This document shows positions 7,545 through 16,576 of a stretch of DNA of 64,000 nt, piece after piece; the stretch's first letter is position 1; the number at the start of each line of letters is the position of its first letter. Position numbers and translations under genes: made by a program. Origin of the DNA: Streptomyces verrucosisporus (GTDB taxonomy: Bacteria; Actinomycetota; Actinomycetes; Streptomycetales; Streptomycetaceae); NCBI RefSeq assembly GCF_017114865.1, contig NZ_JADEYH010000001.1, positions 434,001-498,000 on the forward strand, given 5' to 3'. The notes below the pieces were generated by a model, which saw nothing but the letters and a program-made list of their open reading frames with translations, was not told the origin of the DNA and searched no databases.

Positions 7545-10094
7545 TCAGCTCCCCCGCCCGGAAGCCCTCCGCGCCGCGGCGGCCGTACGCCCGGTCGGCC
7601 GGGCGGTCGCCGGATCCTCGGGCCAGGGATGTCTGGGGTAGCGGCCGCGCAGCTCGGCCCGCACCGAGCGGTAGCCGTCGCGCCAGAACGACGCCAGGTC
7701 CGCGGTCACGGCCACCGGCCGTCCCGCGGGTGACAGCAGATGGACCAGCAGCGGCACCCGGCCGTCCGCCAGGCGGGGGGCCTCCTGCCGGCCGAACAGC
7801 TCCTGGAGCTTGACCGCGAGCACCGGCCGCTCTCCGCCGTAGTCCACCCGTATCCGCGAGCCCGAGGGCACCTCGATCCGCTCCGGCGCCAGTTCGTCCA
7901 GCCGGGCGGCGTCCCCGGAGGACCAGGGCAGCAGCGCGTTCAGCAGCCGGCCGGCGTCCGCGCGCTCCAGATCGGCCCGCTGCCGCGCCGTACCCAGCAC
8001 CCCGTCCAGCCACTCGTCCGCACGCGCCAGCAGTGCCTCGTCCGACACGTCCGGCCACGGCTCGCCCAGCTCCCGGTGGAGGAAGGCCAGCCGCTGCCGC
8101 AGCGACACGGCCTCCCGCGTCCAGCGCAGCAGCCCCACGCCCTCGCGCCGCAGCCCCTCCAGCAGGGCCGCCCGCACCGCTGCGGGGCCGGGTTCGGACA
8201 GGGGGCGGGAGGACAGCTCGATCGAGCCCAGCCGTTCCACGCGCCGGGCCACCACGTCGCGCCGCCCGGCGGACCAGCCGATCTCCTCGTCCTTCGAGTA
8301 CAGCGCCCCGGCCGCTTTCCGAGCCGTCTCCTCGTCGACCGCCGCGGCCAGCCGTACACGGGCGGATGCGGCCCCCGCGGGCCGGTCCGCGACGGCGACC
8401 GCCAGCCAGGGGGCGTCGTGCAGCCCGGAACCCGGGGCGAGTTCGGCGCGGGTGCCGGAGGCCATCAGATACGCCCGTTCGCCGCGTGAGCGCGCCACCC
8501 GCTCGGGGAAGGCCAGCGCCACCACCAGGGCGGCGGCCGCGTCGTCGGCCGCTCCGGCGGAGCCCTGCCCGCCGTGCCCGCCCGGCAGGGCGCCCTCCAG
8601 CCGGCGTGTCTCCCTGCGCCAGCGGGCGCAGTAGGCGTCCCGGCCCCGGCGCGCGGTGCGCCACACCGCCGCCACCTCGTCGCCGTACTCCCGGGGCGGT
8701 TCCTCGCTCAGCAGCGCCACCACCTCGGCCGCTCGCCGCGCTCCCACCAGGGGAGCGGCGTCCAGCAGGGCGCGTGCCAGCCGGGGGTGAAGGCCCAGCG
8801 AGGCCATCTCCCTCCCGCGTTCCGTGGCCCGTCCCCGCGCGTCCACGGCGCCGATCGCCCGCAGCACCTCGCGGGCCGCGGCCATGGCGCCCTGCGGTGG
8901 CGCGTCGGGCAGCGCCAGCCCGCGTGCGTCCGGATCACCCCAGCAGGCCGCCCGCAGCGCGAAGGCGGTGAGGTCGGCGACGGCGATCTCGGGGGAGGGG
9001 AAGCGCGGCAGCCGTTCGTGCCCGGCCTCCGGCCAGCAGCGGTAGACCACCCCCGGCGCCTCGCGCCCGGCCCGTCCCGCGCGCTGCCGGGCCGACGCCC
9101 GCGAGGCCCGCACCGTCGCCAGCGCGCTCAGCCCCCGGGCGTGGTCGGTGCGCGGCTCGCGGGACAGTCCGGCGTCCACCACCACCCGCACTCCCGGCAC
9201 CGTCAGGCTGGACTCGGCCACCGACGTGGTCAGCACCACCCGCCGCCGCCCGGCCGGACCCGCCAGCACCGCGTCCTGGACGGCGGCCGGGGCCCGCCCG
9301 TGCACCTGGAGCACCTCGGTGCCGGCGCCGCCGTCCAGCAGGGCGGCCACCCGGGCGATCTCCCCGGTCCCCGGCAGGAAGCACAGCACGTCGCCCTCCT
9401 CCTCCCGCAGGGCCCGGCGCACCGTGTCCGCGACGTGCTCCAGCAGGGCCGGGTCGACCCGTGTGCCGTGGGCGGGGCGCACCGGGCGGGCCGGAGGCGC
9501 CCACACCACCCGCACCGGATGGGAGGCGCCGGGCGCCTCCACCACGGGCGCGTCCAGCAGCCGGGCCCAGGCGTCGGCGTCGGTGGTGGCCGAGGCGGCG
9601 ACCAGACGCAGCTGTGGCCGCAGCGCGGCGCGTACGTCCAGCAGGAAGGCGGCGGCGGTGTCGGCGTCCAGATGCCTCTCGTGGCACTCGTCCAGCACCA
9701 CCGTGTCCACCCCGGGCAGTTCCGGGTCCCGCTGGAGTCGCTGGAGCAGCACCCCGGTGGTCACCACCTCCACCAGGCACCCCGGGCCGACCGCCCGCTC
9801 CCCGCGCACGGTGAACCCGACCTTCGCCCCGACCGGTTCGCCCAGCAGCCAGGCCATCCGCCGCGCCGCGGCGCGCACCGCGATCCGGCGCGGTTCGGCG
9901 ACCAGCACGCGCCGCGCCGGGGCCTCCTCCCGCGGACCGGCGAGCCCGGCCAGGGCGAGCGGCACCAAGGTGGTCTTGCCGGTGCCCGGCGGGGCGCACA
10001 GCACGGCCGCCCCGCGTGCTTCGAGGGCCTCCTCCAGCGCGGGCAGGACGGTGCGTACGGGAAGTCGGCTCAGGGCGTCGGTCCGCAGGGGCAT
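7545..10094 (-). CDS. hrpB: ATP-dependent helicase HrpB
   Basis: 849 aa, the usual length of HrpB. It has the DEAH/RHA superfamily 2 helicase core at the N-terminus: Walker A APPGTGKTTLVPLALA, motif II VVLDECHERHLD, motif III SATTDADAW and motif VI ARQRAGRAGREAPG. The HA2-like and HrpB-specific C-terminal domains follow to about residue 840. HrpB proteins are RNA/DNA helicases of uncertain physiological role. ATG start at 10092-10094. It is 40 bp downstream of a co-oriented methyltransferase gene, suggesting co-transcription. Confidence 0.95.
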   Translation of the reverse strand: MPLRTDALSRLPVRTVLPALEEALEARGAAVLCAPPGTGKTTLVPLALAGLAGPREEAPARRVLVAEPRRIAVRAAARRMAWLLGEPVGAKVGFTVRGERAVGPGCLVEVVTTGVLLQRLQRDPELPGVDTVVLDECHERHLDADTAAAFLLDVRAALRPQLRLVAASATTDADAWARLLDAPVVEAPGASHPVRVVWAPPARPVRPAHGTRVDPALLEHVADTVRRALREEEGDVLCFLPGTGEIARVAALLDGGAGTEVLQVHGRAPAAVQDAVLAGPAGRRRVVLTTSVAESSLTVPGVRVVVDAGLSREPRTDHARGLSALATVRASRASARQRAGRAGREAPGVVYRCWPEAGHERLPRFPSPEIAVADLTAFALRAACWGDPDARGLALPDAPPQGAMAAAREVLRAIGAVDARGRATERGREMASLGLHPRLARALLDAAPLVGARRAAEVVALLSEEPPREYGDEVAAVWRTARRGRDAYCARWRRETRRLEGALPGGHGGQGSAGAADDAAAALVVALAFPERVARSRGERAYLMASGTRAELAPGSGLHDAPWLAVAVADRPAGAASARVRLAAAVDEETARKAAGALYSKDEEIGWSAGRRDVVARRVERLGSIELSSRPLSEPGPAAVRAALLEGLRREGVGLLRWTREAVSLRQRLAFLHRELGEPWPDVSDEALLARADEWLDGVLGTARQRADLERADAGRLLNALLPWSSGDAARLDELAPERIEVPSGSRIRVDYGGERPVLAVKLQELFGRQEAPRLADGRVPLLVHLLSPAGRPVAVTADLASFWRDGYRSVRAELRGRYPRHPWPEDPATARPTGRTAAAARRASGRGS

Positions 10095-10134
10095 GCCCCC
10101 ATCCTCGCAGCGCCCCGAAGGCGTCCCCGCGAGA

Positions 10135-10956
10135 TCACCGGTCCCGCTCGCAGACGAAGATCGCGGTGCCCGGGATCAGCCGGCCGCGCAGCGGCGACCA
10201 GCCCCCCCACTCCTGCCGGTTCCACTCGGGCCACTCCGGCTCCACCAGGTCCACCAGGCGGAACCCGGCGGCGGTGAGGTCGCGCACGCGGTCGCCGAGG
10301 GTGCGGTGGTGCTCGACGTAGACGGCGCGCCCCCGCTCGTCCTGCTCCACGTAGGGCGTGCGGTCGAAGTAGGAGGCGGCGACCGTCAGCCCCTCCGTCC
10401 CCGGTTCGTCGGGGAACGCCCAGCGGACCGGGTGCGTCACGGAGAACACCCACCGGCCGCCCGGCCGCAGGACGCGGCGCACTTCGCGCAGCACCCGCAC
10501 CGGGTCGGCGACGAAGGGCAGCGCCCCGTACGCGGAGCAGGCCAGGTCGAAGGAGCCGTCGGCGAAGGGCAGCGCCCCGGCGTCGGCCTGCACCAGGGGG
10601 AACACCGGGGCGGCGCCGTCGATGCGCAGCGCGTGCCGGAGCTGCCGGTGCGAGATGTCCAGGGCCACCGGGAGCGCCCCGCGCGCGGCCAGCCAGCGCG
10701 AGCACTGCGCCGCCCCCGCGCCGACCTCCAGCACCGGCAGGCCGGCCAGCCGGTCCACCGGGCCCAGCAGACCGGCCTCCTCCTCGTCCAGGCCCTCCGG
10801 ACCCCACACGAAGCGGTCGTCGCCGAGGAAGCCGCCGTGCTCGCGCTGGTACTCGTCGGCGTTCCGGTCCCACCAGCCGCGGCTGGCCCGGCTGCTCTCG
10901 GCGGCGCCCGCGTCGCGGCGGGCGGCCTCCGGCTCTGGTTCGCTCTCTTGGTTCAT
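10135..10956 (-). CDS. Class I SAM-dependent methyltransferase
   Basis: 273 aa from the ATG at 10954-10956; a GTG 33 bases upstream in the same frame is possible, and neither has a strong ribosome site. The Rossmann-fold methyltransferase core is clear: motif I VLEVGAGAAQCSRWLAARG (SAM-binding loop), an acidic residue in ALDISHRQL, LVQADAGALPFADGSFD and VLREVRRVLRPGGRWVFSV. The N-terminal WWDRNADEYQREHGGFLGDD is shared by a conserved actinobacterial methyltransferase group. Substrate unknown. It lies upstream of hrpB in the same direction and divergent from rpsA. Confidence 0.88.
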   Translation of the reverse strand: MNQESEPEPEAARRDAGAAESSRASRGWWDRNADEYQREHGGFLGDDRFVWGPEGLDEEEAGLLGPVDRLAGLPVLEVGAGAAQCSRWLAARGALPVALDISHRQLRHALRIDGAAPVFPLVQADAGALPFADGSFDLACSAYGALPFVADPVRVLREVRRVLRPGGRWVFSVTHPVRWAFPDEPGTEGLTVAASYFDRTPYVEQDERGRAVYVEHHRTLGDRVRDLTAAGFRLVDLVEPEWPEWNRQEWGGWSPLRGRLIPGTAIFVCERDR

Positions 10957-11142
10957 CTCGCCCGTCGTCGTAGCCTTCGGTTCCGGCACGCGGCCGGAGG
11001 GGAGCGCCGGAGAGGTGCGTGCGGGCTCCTGGAGCCCCGGCCTCCGGGCGCCGGTGGGCCTCGGAGGAGGCGGGAACGGGACGTGCGACCGGCGACTTGT
11101 GCCGGATTTGGGACCAAAGTCCCGTATGTCCTCGTTCGCGCA

Positions 11143-11171
11143 TTGACCCTGACCGGCTGCCCCCGTATGCT
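11143..11171 (+). promoter_or_regulatory. rpsA promoter, HrdB type
   Basis: TTGACC (11143-11148), a 17-base spacer and TATGCT (11166-11171): close to the vegetative sigma consensus. Transcription would start near 11178, leaving a leader of about 200 bases before rpsA. The 186 bases between this and the methyltransferase start (10957-11142) show no gene. Confidence 0.85.
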
Positions 11172-11177
11172 ACAAGT

Positions 11178-11379
11178 TGCGCTGCGGGCCTGCGCGCCTC
11201 GGACGGAGCAGGTCGCGCTCGCATCTGTTGTATGTCCCCTCGGTTGTCGAGGTGCTCGTGGTTTCCTCGGAGATCTTCGGTGAAGCACCTCTCAGGCTGT
11301 CCGGCTTCGGCAGTGCGATACGGGCTCTCGGCGTAGCAGTACCTACGACTTCAATGTCCGTACCGGAGCCCTTTTCCAC
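11178..11379 (+). promoter_or_regulatory. Long rpsA 5' leader without a well-placed Shine-Dalgarno site
   Basis: About 200 untranslated bases. It contains a 7-bp inverted repeat (11249-11255 with 11285-11291). The only purine-rich candidate, GGAG at 11365-11368, lies 11 bases from the ATG and the intervening bases are pyrimidine-rich. E. coli rpsA also lacks a canonical site and is controlled by S1 binding its own leader; autoregulation here is an inference. Confidence 0.5.
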
Positions 11380-12885
11380 ATGACGAGCAGCACCGAGACC
11401 ACCGTGACCACCCCGCAGGTTGCGGTTAACGACATCGGTTCCGAGGAAGCCTTCCTCGCCGCGATCGACGAGACGATCAAGTACTTCAACGACGGCGACA
11501 TCGTCGACGGCGTCATCGTGAAGGTCGACCGGGACGAGGTCCTGCTCGACATCGGCTACAAGACCGAAGGCGTCATCCCTTCCCGAGAGCTGTCGATCAA
11601 GCACGATGTCGACCCGAACGAGGTCGTCGCCGTCGGTGACGAGATCGAGGCCCTTGTCCTCCAGAAGGAGGACAAGGAGGGCCGCCTGATCCTCTCGAAG
11701 AAGCGTGCCCAGTACGAGCGGGCCTGGGGCACCATCGAGAAGATCAAGGAAGAGGACGGCATCGTCACCGGTACCGTCATCGAGGTCGTCAAGGGTGGTC
11801 TCATCCTCGACATCGGCCTCCGCGGCTTCCTGCCGGCCTCCCTGGTCGAGATGCGTCGCGTCCGCGACCTCCAGCCGTACGTCGGCAAGGAGCTCGAGGC
11901 CAAGATCATCGAGCTGGACAAGAACCGCAACAACGTGGTCCTCTCCCGCCGTGCCTGGCTGGAGCAGACCCAGTCCGAGGTCCGCCAGACCTTCCTCACC
12001 ACCCTCCAGAAGGGCCAGGTGCGGTCCGGCGTCGTCTCCTCGATCGTCAACTTCGGCGCCTTCGTGGACCTGGGCGGCGTGGACGGTCTGGTCCACGTCT
12101 CCGAGCTGTCCTGGAAGCACATCGACCACCCGTCCGAGGTCGTCGAGGTCGGCCAGGAGGTCACGGTCGAGGTCCTGGACGTCGACATGGACCGCGAGCG
12201 TGTCTCCCTGTCGCTCAAGGCGACCCAGGAAGACCCGTGGCAGCAGTTCGCCCGGACCCACCAGATCGGCCAGGTCGTGCCCGGCAAGGTCACCAAGCTG
12301 GTGCCGTTCGGCGCGTTCGTCCGGGTCGACGAGGGCATCGAGGGCCTGGTCCACATCTCCGAGCTGGCCGAGCGCCACGTGGAGATCCCGGAGCAGGTCG
12401 TCCAGGTCAACGACGAGATCTTCGTCAAGGTCATCGACATCGACCTGGAGCGCCGCCGCATCAGCCTCTCGCTGAAGCAGGCCAACGAGTCCTTCGGTGC
12501 CGACCCGATGGCGGTCGAGTTCGACCCGACCCTGTACGGCATGGCCGCGTCCTACGACGACCAGGGCAACTACATCTACCCCGAGGGCTTCGACCCGGAG
12601 GCCAACGACTGGCTGCCGGGCTACGAGAAGCAGCGCGAGGAGTGGGAGCGCCAGTACGCCGAGGCGCAGCAGCGCTTCGAGCAGCACCAGGCGCAGGTCC
12701 TCAAGTCCCGCGAGGCCGACGCCCAGGCCGAGGCCGAGGGTGCCGGCGGCGGTGCCCCGCAGGGCGGCGGGGCCGGCGGTGGCGGCGGCTCGTACTCCTC
12801 GGAGTCGGGCGACAACTCCGGCGCCCTGGCGTCGGACGAGGCCCTGGCGGCCCTTCGCGAGAAGCTCGCGGGCGGCCAGAGCTGA
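11380..12885 (+). CDS. rpsA: 30S ribosomal protein S1
   Basis: 501 aa with four S1 RNA-binding domains in series: residues about 35-105 (DGDIVDGVIVKVDRDEVLLD), 120-190, 205-275 (GQVRSGVVSSIVNFGAFVDL) and 290-360 (GQVVPGKVTKLVPFGAFVRV). A tail follows with an acidic part and a Gly/Ser-rich linker (about 450-480). S1 binds mRNA and helps initiation on the 30S subunit. Actinobacterial S1 has four rather than the six domains of E. coli, so the length is normal. The gene has its own strong promoter and a perfect 15-bp terminator hairpin. Confidence 0.98.
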   Translation: MTSSTETTVTTPQVAVNDIGSEEAFLAAIDETIKYFNDGDIVDGVIVKVDRDEVLLDIGYKTEGVIPSRELSIKHDVDPNEVVAVGDEIEALVLQKEDKEGRLILSKKRAQYERAWGTIEKIKEEDGIVTGTVIEVVKGGLILDIGLRGFLPASLVEMRRVRDLQPYVGKELEAKIIELDKNRNNVVLSRRAWLEQTQSEVRQTFLTTLQKGQVRSGVVSSIVNFGAFVDLGGVDGLVHVSELSWKHIDHPSEVVEVGQEVTVEVLDVDMDRERVSLSLKATQEDPWQQFARTHQIGQVVPGKVTKLVPFGAFVRVDEGIEGLVHISELAERHVEIPEQVVQVNDEIFVKVIDIDLERRRISLSLKQANESFGADPMAVEFDPTLYGMAASYDDQGNYIYPEGFDPEANDWLPGYEKQREEWERQYAEAQQRFEQHQAQVLKSREADAQAEAEGAGGGAPQGGGAGGGGGSYSSESGDNSGALASDEALAALREKLAGGQS

Positions 12886-12947
12886 CCCGTAGGGTCCACC
12901 GCGGCTGGCAGGCCGGCGCACGGTGACCCGAGGTAGAGCGCACAAGG

Positions 12948-12981
12948 CATGGCCCCCTCCCCGCCCGGGGAGGGGGCCATG
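12948..12981 (+). terminator. rpsA terminator
   Basis: Perfect 15-bp inverted repeat (12948-12962 with 12967-12981) and a GCCC loop, 62 bases after the rpsA stop. Confidence 0.85.
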
Positions 12982-13163
12982 CGGTGTTCCCGCCCCCGCA
13001 CCGGCCCCTCGCGGGTGACGCCGGGCGACCCCCCGGTGCCGGGGCCGTGCCGAAGATGGCACGATGCGTTGCCGGAAAGGCCTGCCGATCACCCGATCAG
13101 GGGAATGCGCACGCGGCGGCGGATGTTGCCGACAGACGGAAGCGACACGGAGGAGCGGCGAAG

Positions 13164-14150
13164 GTGCTGGACCCGCAGGGTTTGTACGCATGGGATCCGA
13201 CCGGCCTGGCGGAGGCCGAGGCGGTCATCGGCGAGCCGGGCAGTGCAGGGCCCGTCATGCTCTACCACTTCGAGGGCTTCATCGACGCCGGTGAGACCGG
13301 TGGGCAGATCGTCCAGGGGCTGCTGGACGGCGGTCCGCGCACGACCGTCGCCCGCTTCGACGTGGACCGCCTCGTCGACTACCGCGCCCGTCGGCCGGTG
13401 ATGACCTTCCGGCGCGACCACTGGGCGTCCTACGACACCCCCCGGCTGGACCTGCGGCTGCTGAGGGACGCCACCGGCACTCCCTTCCTGCTGCTGGCCG
13501 GCCCCGAGCCGGATGTCGAGTGGGGGCGGTTCACGGCCGCCGTGCGCGAGATCGTCGAGAGGCTCGGCGTACGGCTGTCCGTCGGCTTCCACGGCATCCC
13601 CATGGGCGTGCCTCACACCCGCCCCGTCGGCCTCACCCCGCACGGCAACCGCCTGGACCTCACCCCCGTGCGGCAGACGCCCTTCGACGAGGCGCAGGTC
13701 CCCGGCAGCGCCGCCTCTCTGCTGGAGCTGCGGCTGGCCGAGTCCGGCCACGACGTACTGGGCTTCGCCGCGCACGTCCCGCACTACGTGGCCCGCTCCA
13801 CCTACCCCGAGGCCGCCCTGACCGTGGTCGAGACGATCACCGCGGCCACCGGGCTGGTGCTGCCGGAGATCACCGGGGCGCTGCGCACGGACGCACACCG
13901 CGTACGGGAGGAGATCGAGCGGCAGCTCGCCGAAGGGGACGGCGAACTGGTCGCGGTCGTCCGCGGACTGGAGCAGCAGTACGACGCCGTGGCCGGGGCC
14001 GAGACCCGCGGCAGTCTGGTCGCCGAGCCCGTCGAACTGCCCTCGGCGGAGGAGCTGGGAGAGGTCTTCGAGCGTTTCCTGGCCGAGCGCGAGAGCGGAG
14101 GCGGGACCGGGGACGGGGGCTCGGGGGAAGCCGGAGGCCCCCTGCCCTGA
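13164..14150 (+). CDS. PAC2 family protein
   Basis: 328 aa from the GTG at 13164, which has GGAGGAG about 8 bases upstream; the frame is open further upstream but without a start supported by a ribosome site. The product matches the actinobacterial PAC2 (proteasome assembly chaperone-like) family: [20 protein letters not shown] near the N-terminus, [15 protein letters not shown] and [20 protein letters not shown]. The C-terminal 90 residues are acidic and helical. The family is structurally related to eukaryotic proteasome chaperones; its bacterial role is not established. Upstream are coaE-side conserved genes; a short inverted repeat GTGCC/GGCAC lies at 13047-13062. Confidence 0.9.
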   Translation: MLDPQGLYAWDPTGLAEAEAVIGEPGSAGPVMLYHFEGFIDAGETGGQIVQGLLDGGPRTTVARFDVDRLVDYRARRPVMTFRRDHWASYDTPRLDLRLLRDATGTPFLLLAGPEPDVEWGRFTAAVREIVERLGVRLSVGFHGIPMGVPHTRPVGLTPHGNRLDLTPVRQTPFDEAQVPGSAASLLELRLAESGHDVLGFAAHVPHYVARSTYPEAALTVVETITAATGLVLPEITGALRTDAHRVREEIERQLAEGDGELVAVVRGLEQQYDAVAGAETRGSLVAEPVELPSAEELGEVFERFLAERESGGGTGDGGSGEAGGPLP

Positions 14151-14275
14151 CCGGGACCCCGCCCGCTCCTGGGTAGGGTGGCGGCAGCCGCCGCGGGCGA
14201 ACCCGTGTGCGGCACGCGGCCCCGCCGCCCGGCGCGGGACGCGGTGCGGGCACGGACACATGTGGAGGCGCGGCC

Positions 14276-14881
14276 ATGCTCTCCGTGGGGCTGACGGGCG
14301 GAATCGGTGCGGGCAAGAGCGAGGTCTCGCGGCTGCTCGACACGTACGGCGCCGTGATCGTCGACGCCGACAAGATCGCCCGCGAGGTCGTCGAGCCGGG
14401 CACCGAGGGGCTCGCCGCGGTGGTCGCCGAGTTCGGCGAGGAGGTCCTCGCCCCGGACGGCACCCTGGACCGGCCGAAGCTCGGCTCGATCGTCTTCGGC
14501 GACCCCGGGAAGCTGAAGGCGCTCAACGCGATCGTCCACCCACTGGTCGGGGCGCGCTCGGCCGAACTCCAGCGCGCGGCCGGCGAGGACGCGGTGGTCG
14601 TGCACGACGTACCGCTGCTGACGGAGAACGCTCTGGCGCCCCTGTACGACCTGGTGGTCGTCGTGGACGCCTCCCCGGCCACCCAGCTCGACCGGCTGGT
14701 GCGGCTGCGCGGCATGGACGAGGACGACGCCCGGGGCCGGATGGCCGCCCAGGCGACGCGCGAGCAGCGTCTGGCGGTCGCGGACATCGTCATCGACAAC
14801 GACGGCCCCCTGGAGAAGCTGGAGCCCCAGGTCGCCGAGGTCTGGCGGCGGCTGAGGGAACGCGCCGGCGGACGGGCCTGA
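14276..14881 (+). CDS. coaE: Dephospho-CoA kinase
   Basis: 201 aa. ATG at 14276 with GGAGG upstream. P-loop [18 protein letters not shown] at the N-terminus, [10 protein letters not shown], and the LID region [21 protein letters not shown] are characteristic of CoaE. It catalyses the last step of coenzyme A synthesis, ATP-dependent phosphorylation of the 3'-hydroxyl of dephospho-CoA in the cytosol. Length is normal; some actinobacteria carry a C-terminal GrpB-like extension, which is absent here. Confidence 0.96.
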   Translation: MLSVGLTGGIGAGKSEVSRLLDTYGAVIVDADKIAREVVEPGTEGLAAVVAEFGEEVLAPDGTLDRPKLGSIVFGDPGKLKALNAIVHPLVGARSAELQRAAGEDAVVVHDVPLLTENALAPLYDLVVVVDASPATQLDRLVRLRGMDEDDARGRMAAQATREQRLAVADIVIDNDGPLEKLEPQVAEVWRRLRERAGGRA

Positions 14882-14929
14882 GGCGGGCCGGCCGGGCGCG
14901 GCGGGCCGTCCGCGGCCGCGGCGGTGTGC

Positions 14930-14958
14930 TTGACCGCCCCCCGCGCCGGGAAGAATCC
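14930..14958 (+). promoter_or_regulatory. Possible promoter of the TPR gene
   Basis: TTGACC (14930-14935), 17-base spacer, GAATCC (14953-14958). The -35 element is good and the -10 element poor. It lies in the 255-base gap between coaE and the TPR gene. Confidence 0.4.
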
Positions 14959-15136
14959 CCGCACAAGGGCAGCGGGAATATGCCCGCGCGACGGGTGCGT
15001 TGCCGTGTCGGTACACCAAGGCGTCCCGGGACGTCCCCGGACGTTCCGCGACGCCCCCGTGAACACCCCGTACCCGAAGGACCCGTGATCCCGCGGCCAG
15101 TGCGACGCGGCCGATCCCGGTCGAGGAGGCGTCGAC

Positions 15137-15508
15137 GTGCCCGAGACCACGCCCGAGACCCATGTCATCCAGTACCGCGCCGCGGAGCAGTTGCTGGCCG
15201 CCCGCGACCCCAGGGGTGCGCTGAAGCTCCTGGAGTCCGTCGTCGAGGCCTTCCCGGAGAAGACGTCGGTCCGACTGCTGCGTGCCCGCGCGTTCTTCCT
15301 CGGCGCCCAGCTGCGCGCCGCCGAGGAGGAGTTCCAGGTCGTCCTGGAGCGCGAGCCGGACAACTCCTTCGCGCACTTCGCCCTCGGCCGCACCCTGGAG
15401 CGCGCGGGCCGCGACGAGGAGGCGCTGCGCCACTTCCGCCTGGCGGCGGCACTGGACCCCCGGCCGGACTTCTGGGAGGCGGCCCGCTTCGGCGACCGCG
15501 CCGCCTGA
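15137..15508 (+). CDS. Small tetratricopeptide repeat protein
   Basis: 123 aa from a GTG start with GAGGAGG upstream. Helical throughout, with about two and a half TPR units: AAEQLLAARDPRGALKLLES, a second unit with RLLRARAFFLGAQLRAAEEE, and FAHFALGRTLERAGRDEEAL with the canonical TPR small/large residue pattern. TPRs mediate protein-protein contacts; partner unknown. A conserved streptomycete gene downstream of coaE. Ends at a convergent terminator. Confidence 0.87.
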   Translation: MPETTPETHVIQYRAAEQLLAARDPRGALKLLESVVEAFPEKTSVRLLRARAFFLGAQLRAAEEEFQVVLEREPDNSFAHFALGRTLERAGRDEEALRHFRLAAALDPRPDFWEAARFGDRAA

Positions 15509-15565
15509 CAGTCCTCCGGCCCCGGCCCCGAGCCCGCCCGGGCGGCTTCCTGTCGTGAAGGCGCA

Positions 15566-15612
15566 CGGGCCGACCGCCGCGCCCGGTCCCCGGTGTCGCG
15601 GCGGTCGGCCCG
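15566..15612. terminator. Bidirectional terminator
   Basis: Perfect 16-bp inverted repeat (15566-15581 with 15597-15612), 15-base loop, between the TPR gene stop and the stop of the convergent gene at 15620. Confidence 0.8.
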
Positions 15613-15619
15613 CGTCCTG

Positions 15620-16408
15620 TCACCGGGCCGCGCCCCGGGGCGTCCCCAGCCCCAGCGAGCCGGTCATGAAGAAGGCCCCCTCCACCCAGCGGCCCGCCCA
15701 ACCGTCCGGTGCCGGGGCGTGCGGGAGCTGAGCGTCGGAGACGGCGACGTCCACCTCGATCCCGCCGAGCGTGCGCACCCTCAGGCGGTGGAAGGCCCCG
15801 CCGCCGATCTCGTTCTCGACGCGCTCGGCGGTCACCACACCGCCCGCGAACAGGGCCTGCGCCGCGGGCGCCCAATCCCGGCCCGAGTCGTCGGGGCGGA
15901 ACAGCCCGGAGGGGATGAGGTACTCCGGAGCGAACGCCGGCTCGCGCCCCCGCTGCGCCGCGTCGTACGCCGCCCGGTCCTCGTACAGGTCGATCCGCTC
16001 GGCGAGCGCGCTCAGCCGCACGAACCCCTCGGTGGGCGCGCCGCCCTGCCGCCTTCCCAGCGCACGCAACTCCACGCGGTCGGTCAGCTCCACCGGCAGC
16101 GGGCACAGTGTCCGGCCACCCACGCCGTCCAGCAGCTCCATGTGCGCGACCCCGTCCGGGGCCAGGGCGATGCCGCGTACCGGCACCGGCGCCCCCCGGG
16201 GGACCAGGGCGGGCAGTACGTGCGTCAGCGAGCCCTCGCAGTCGATCTCCAGTTCGACCCGGGCGCCGCCCGAGCCGGTCCACACCACCCGCATCGAACC
16301 CCCGTCCACCGGCTCCGCACGGCCGAGGGCGTACAGTCGCCGCAGCAGTTCGCCGTACTCCTGCCTGCTGCCCGCCTTGAGGCCGATGGCTCCGAAGTGA
16401 CTGGTCAT
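15620..16408 (-). CDS. Hypothetical protein, not recognised
   Basis: 262 aa from the ATG at 16406-16408 (MTSHFGAIGL); an upstream in-frame start 36 bases earlier adds only a weak extension. No signal peptide, membrane segment or motif that I recognise. The sequence alternates strands and helices, with EYGELLRRLYALGR near the N-terminus, VELEIDCEGSLTHVLPALVP in the middle, and a C-terminal ending GRWVEGAFFMTGSLGLG. Codon use matches neighbouring genes, so it is very likely real. Divergent from the nuclease lipoprotein gene. Confidence 0.75.
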   Translation of the reverse strand: MTSHFGAIGLKAGSRQEYGELLRRLYALGRAEPVDGGSMRVVWTGSGGARVELEIDCEGSLTHVLPALVPRGAPVPVRGIALAPDGVAHMELLDGVGGRTLCPLPVELTDRVELRALGRRQGGAPTEGFVRLSALAERIDLYEDRAAYDAAQRGREPAFAPEYLIPSGLFRPDDSGRDWAPAAQALFAGGVVTAERVENEIGGGAFHRLRVRTLGGIEVDVAVSDAQLPHAPAPDGWAGRWVEGAFFMTGSLGLGTPRGAAR

Positions 16409-16576
16409 GATGCCCCCGTGGGATCGATCGGCTTCGACAGCCACCTACCGTCCTCCGTCCGACCGGGGGCGGCAATCGGATTTCGCCCCGGGCGCCGGGG
16501 AAGGATGGACGGCGGACCGGCCCCGTCCGCGGCGGCGGGTCCGCCGCCCGCACCCGCCCCGACCCCTGGACAGCCC

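Noticed and set aside
12984..13163. N-terminal extension of the PAC2 protein
   Set aside because: The in-frame upstream start overlaps the rpsA terminator region and lacks a ribosome site; the GTG at 13164 has GGAGGAG and matches family length.
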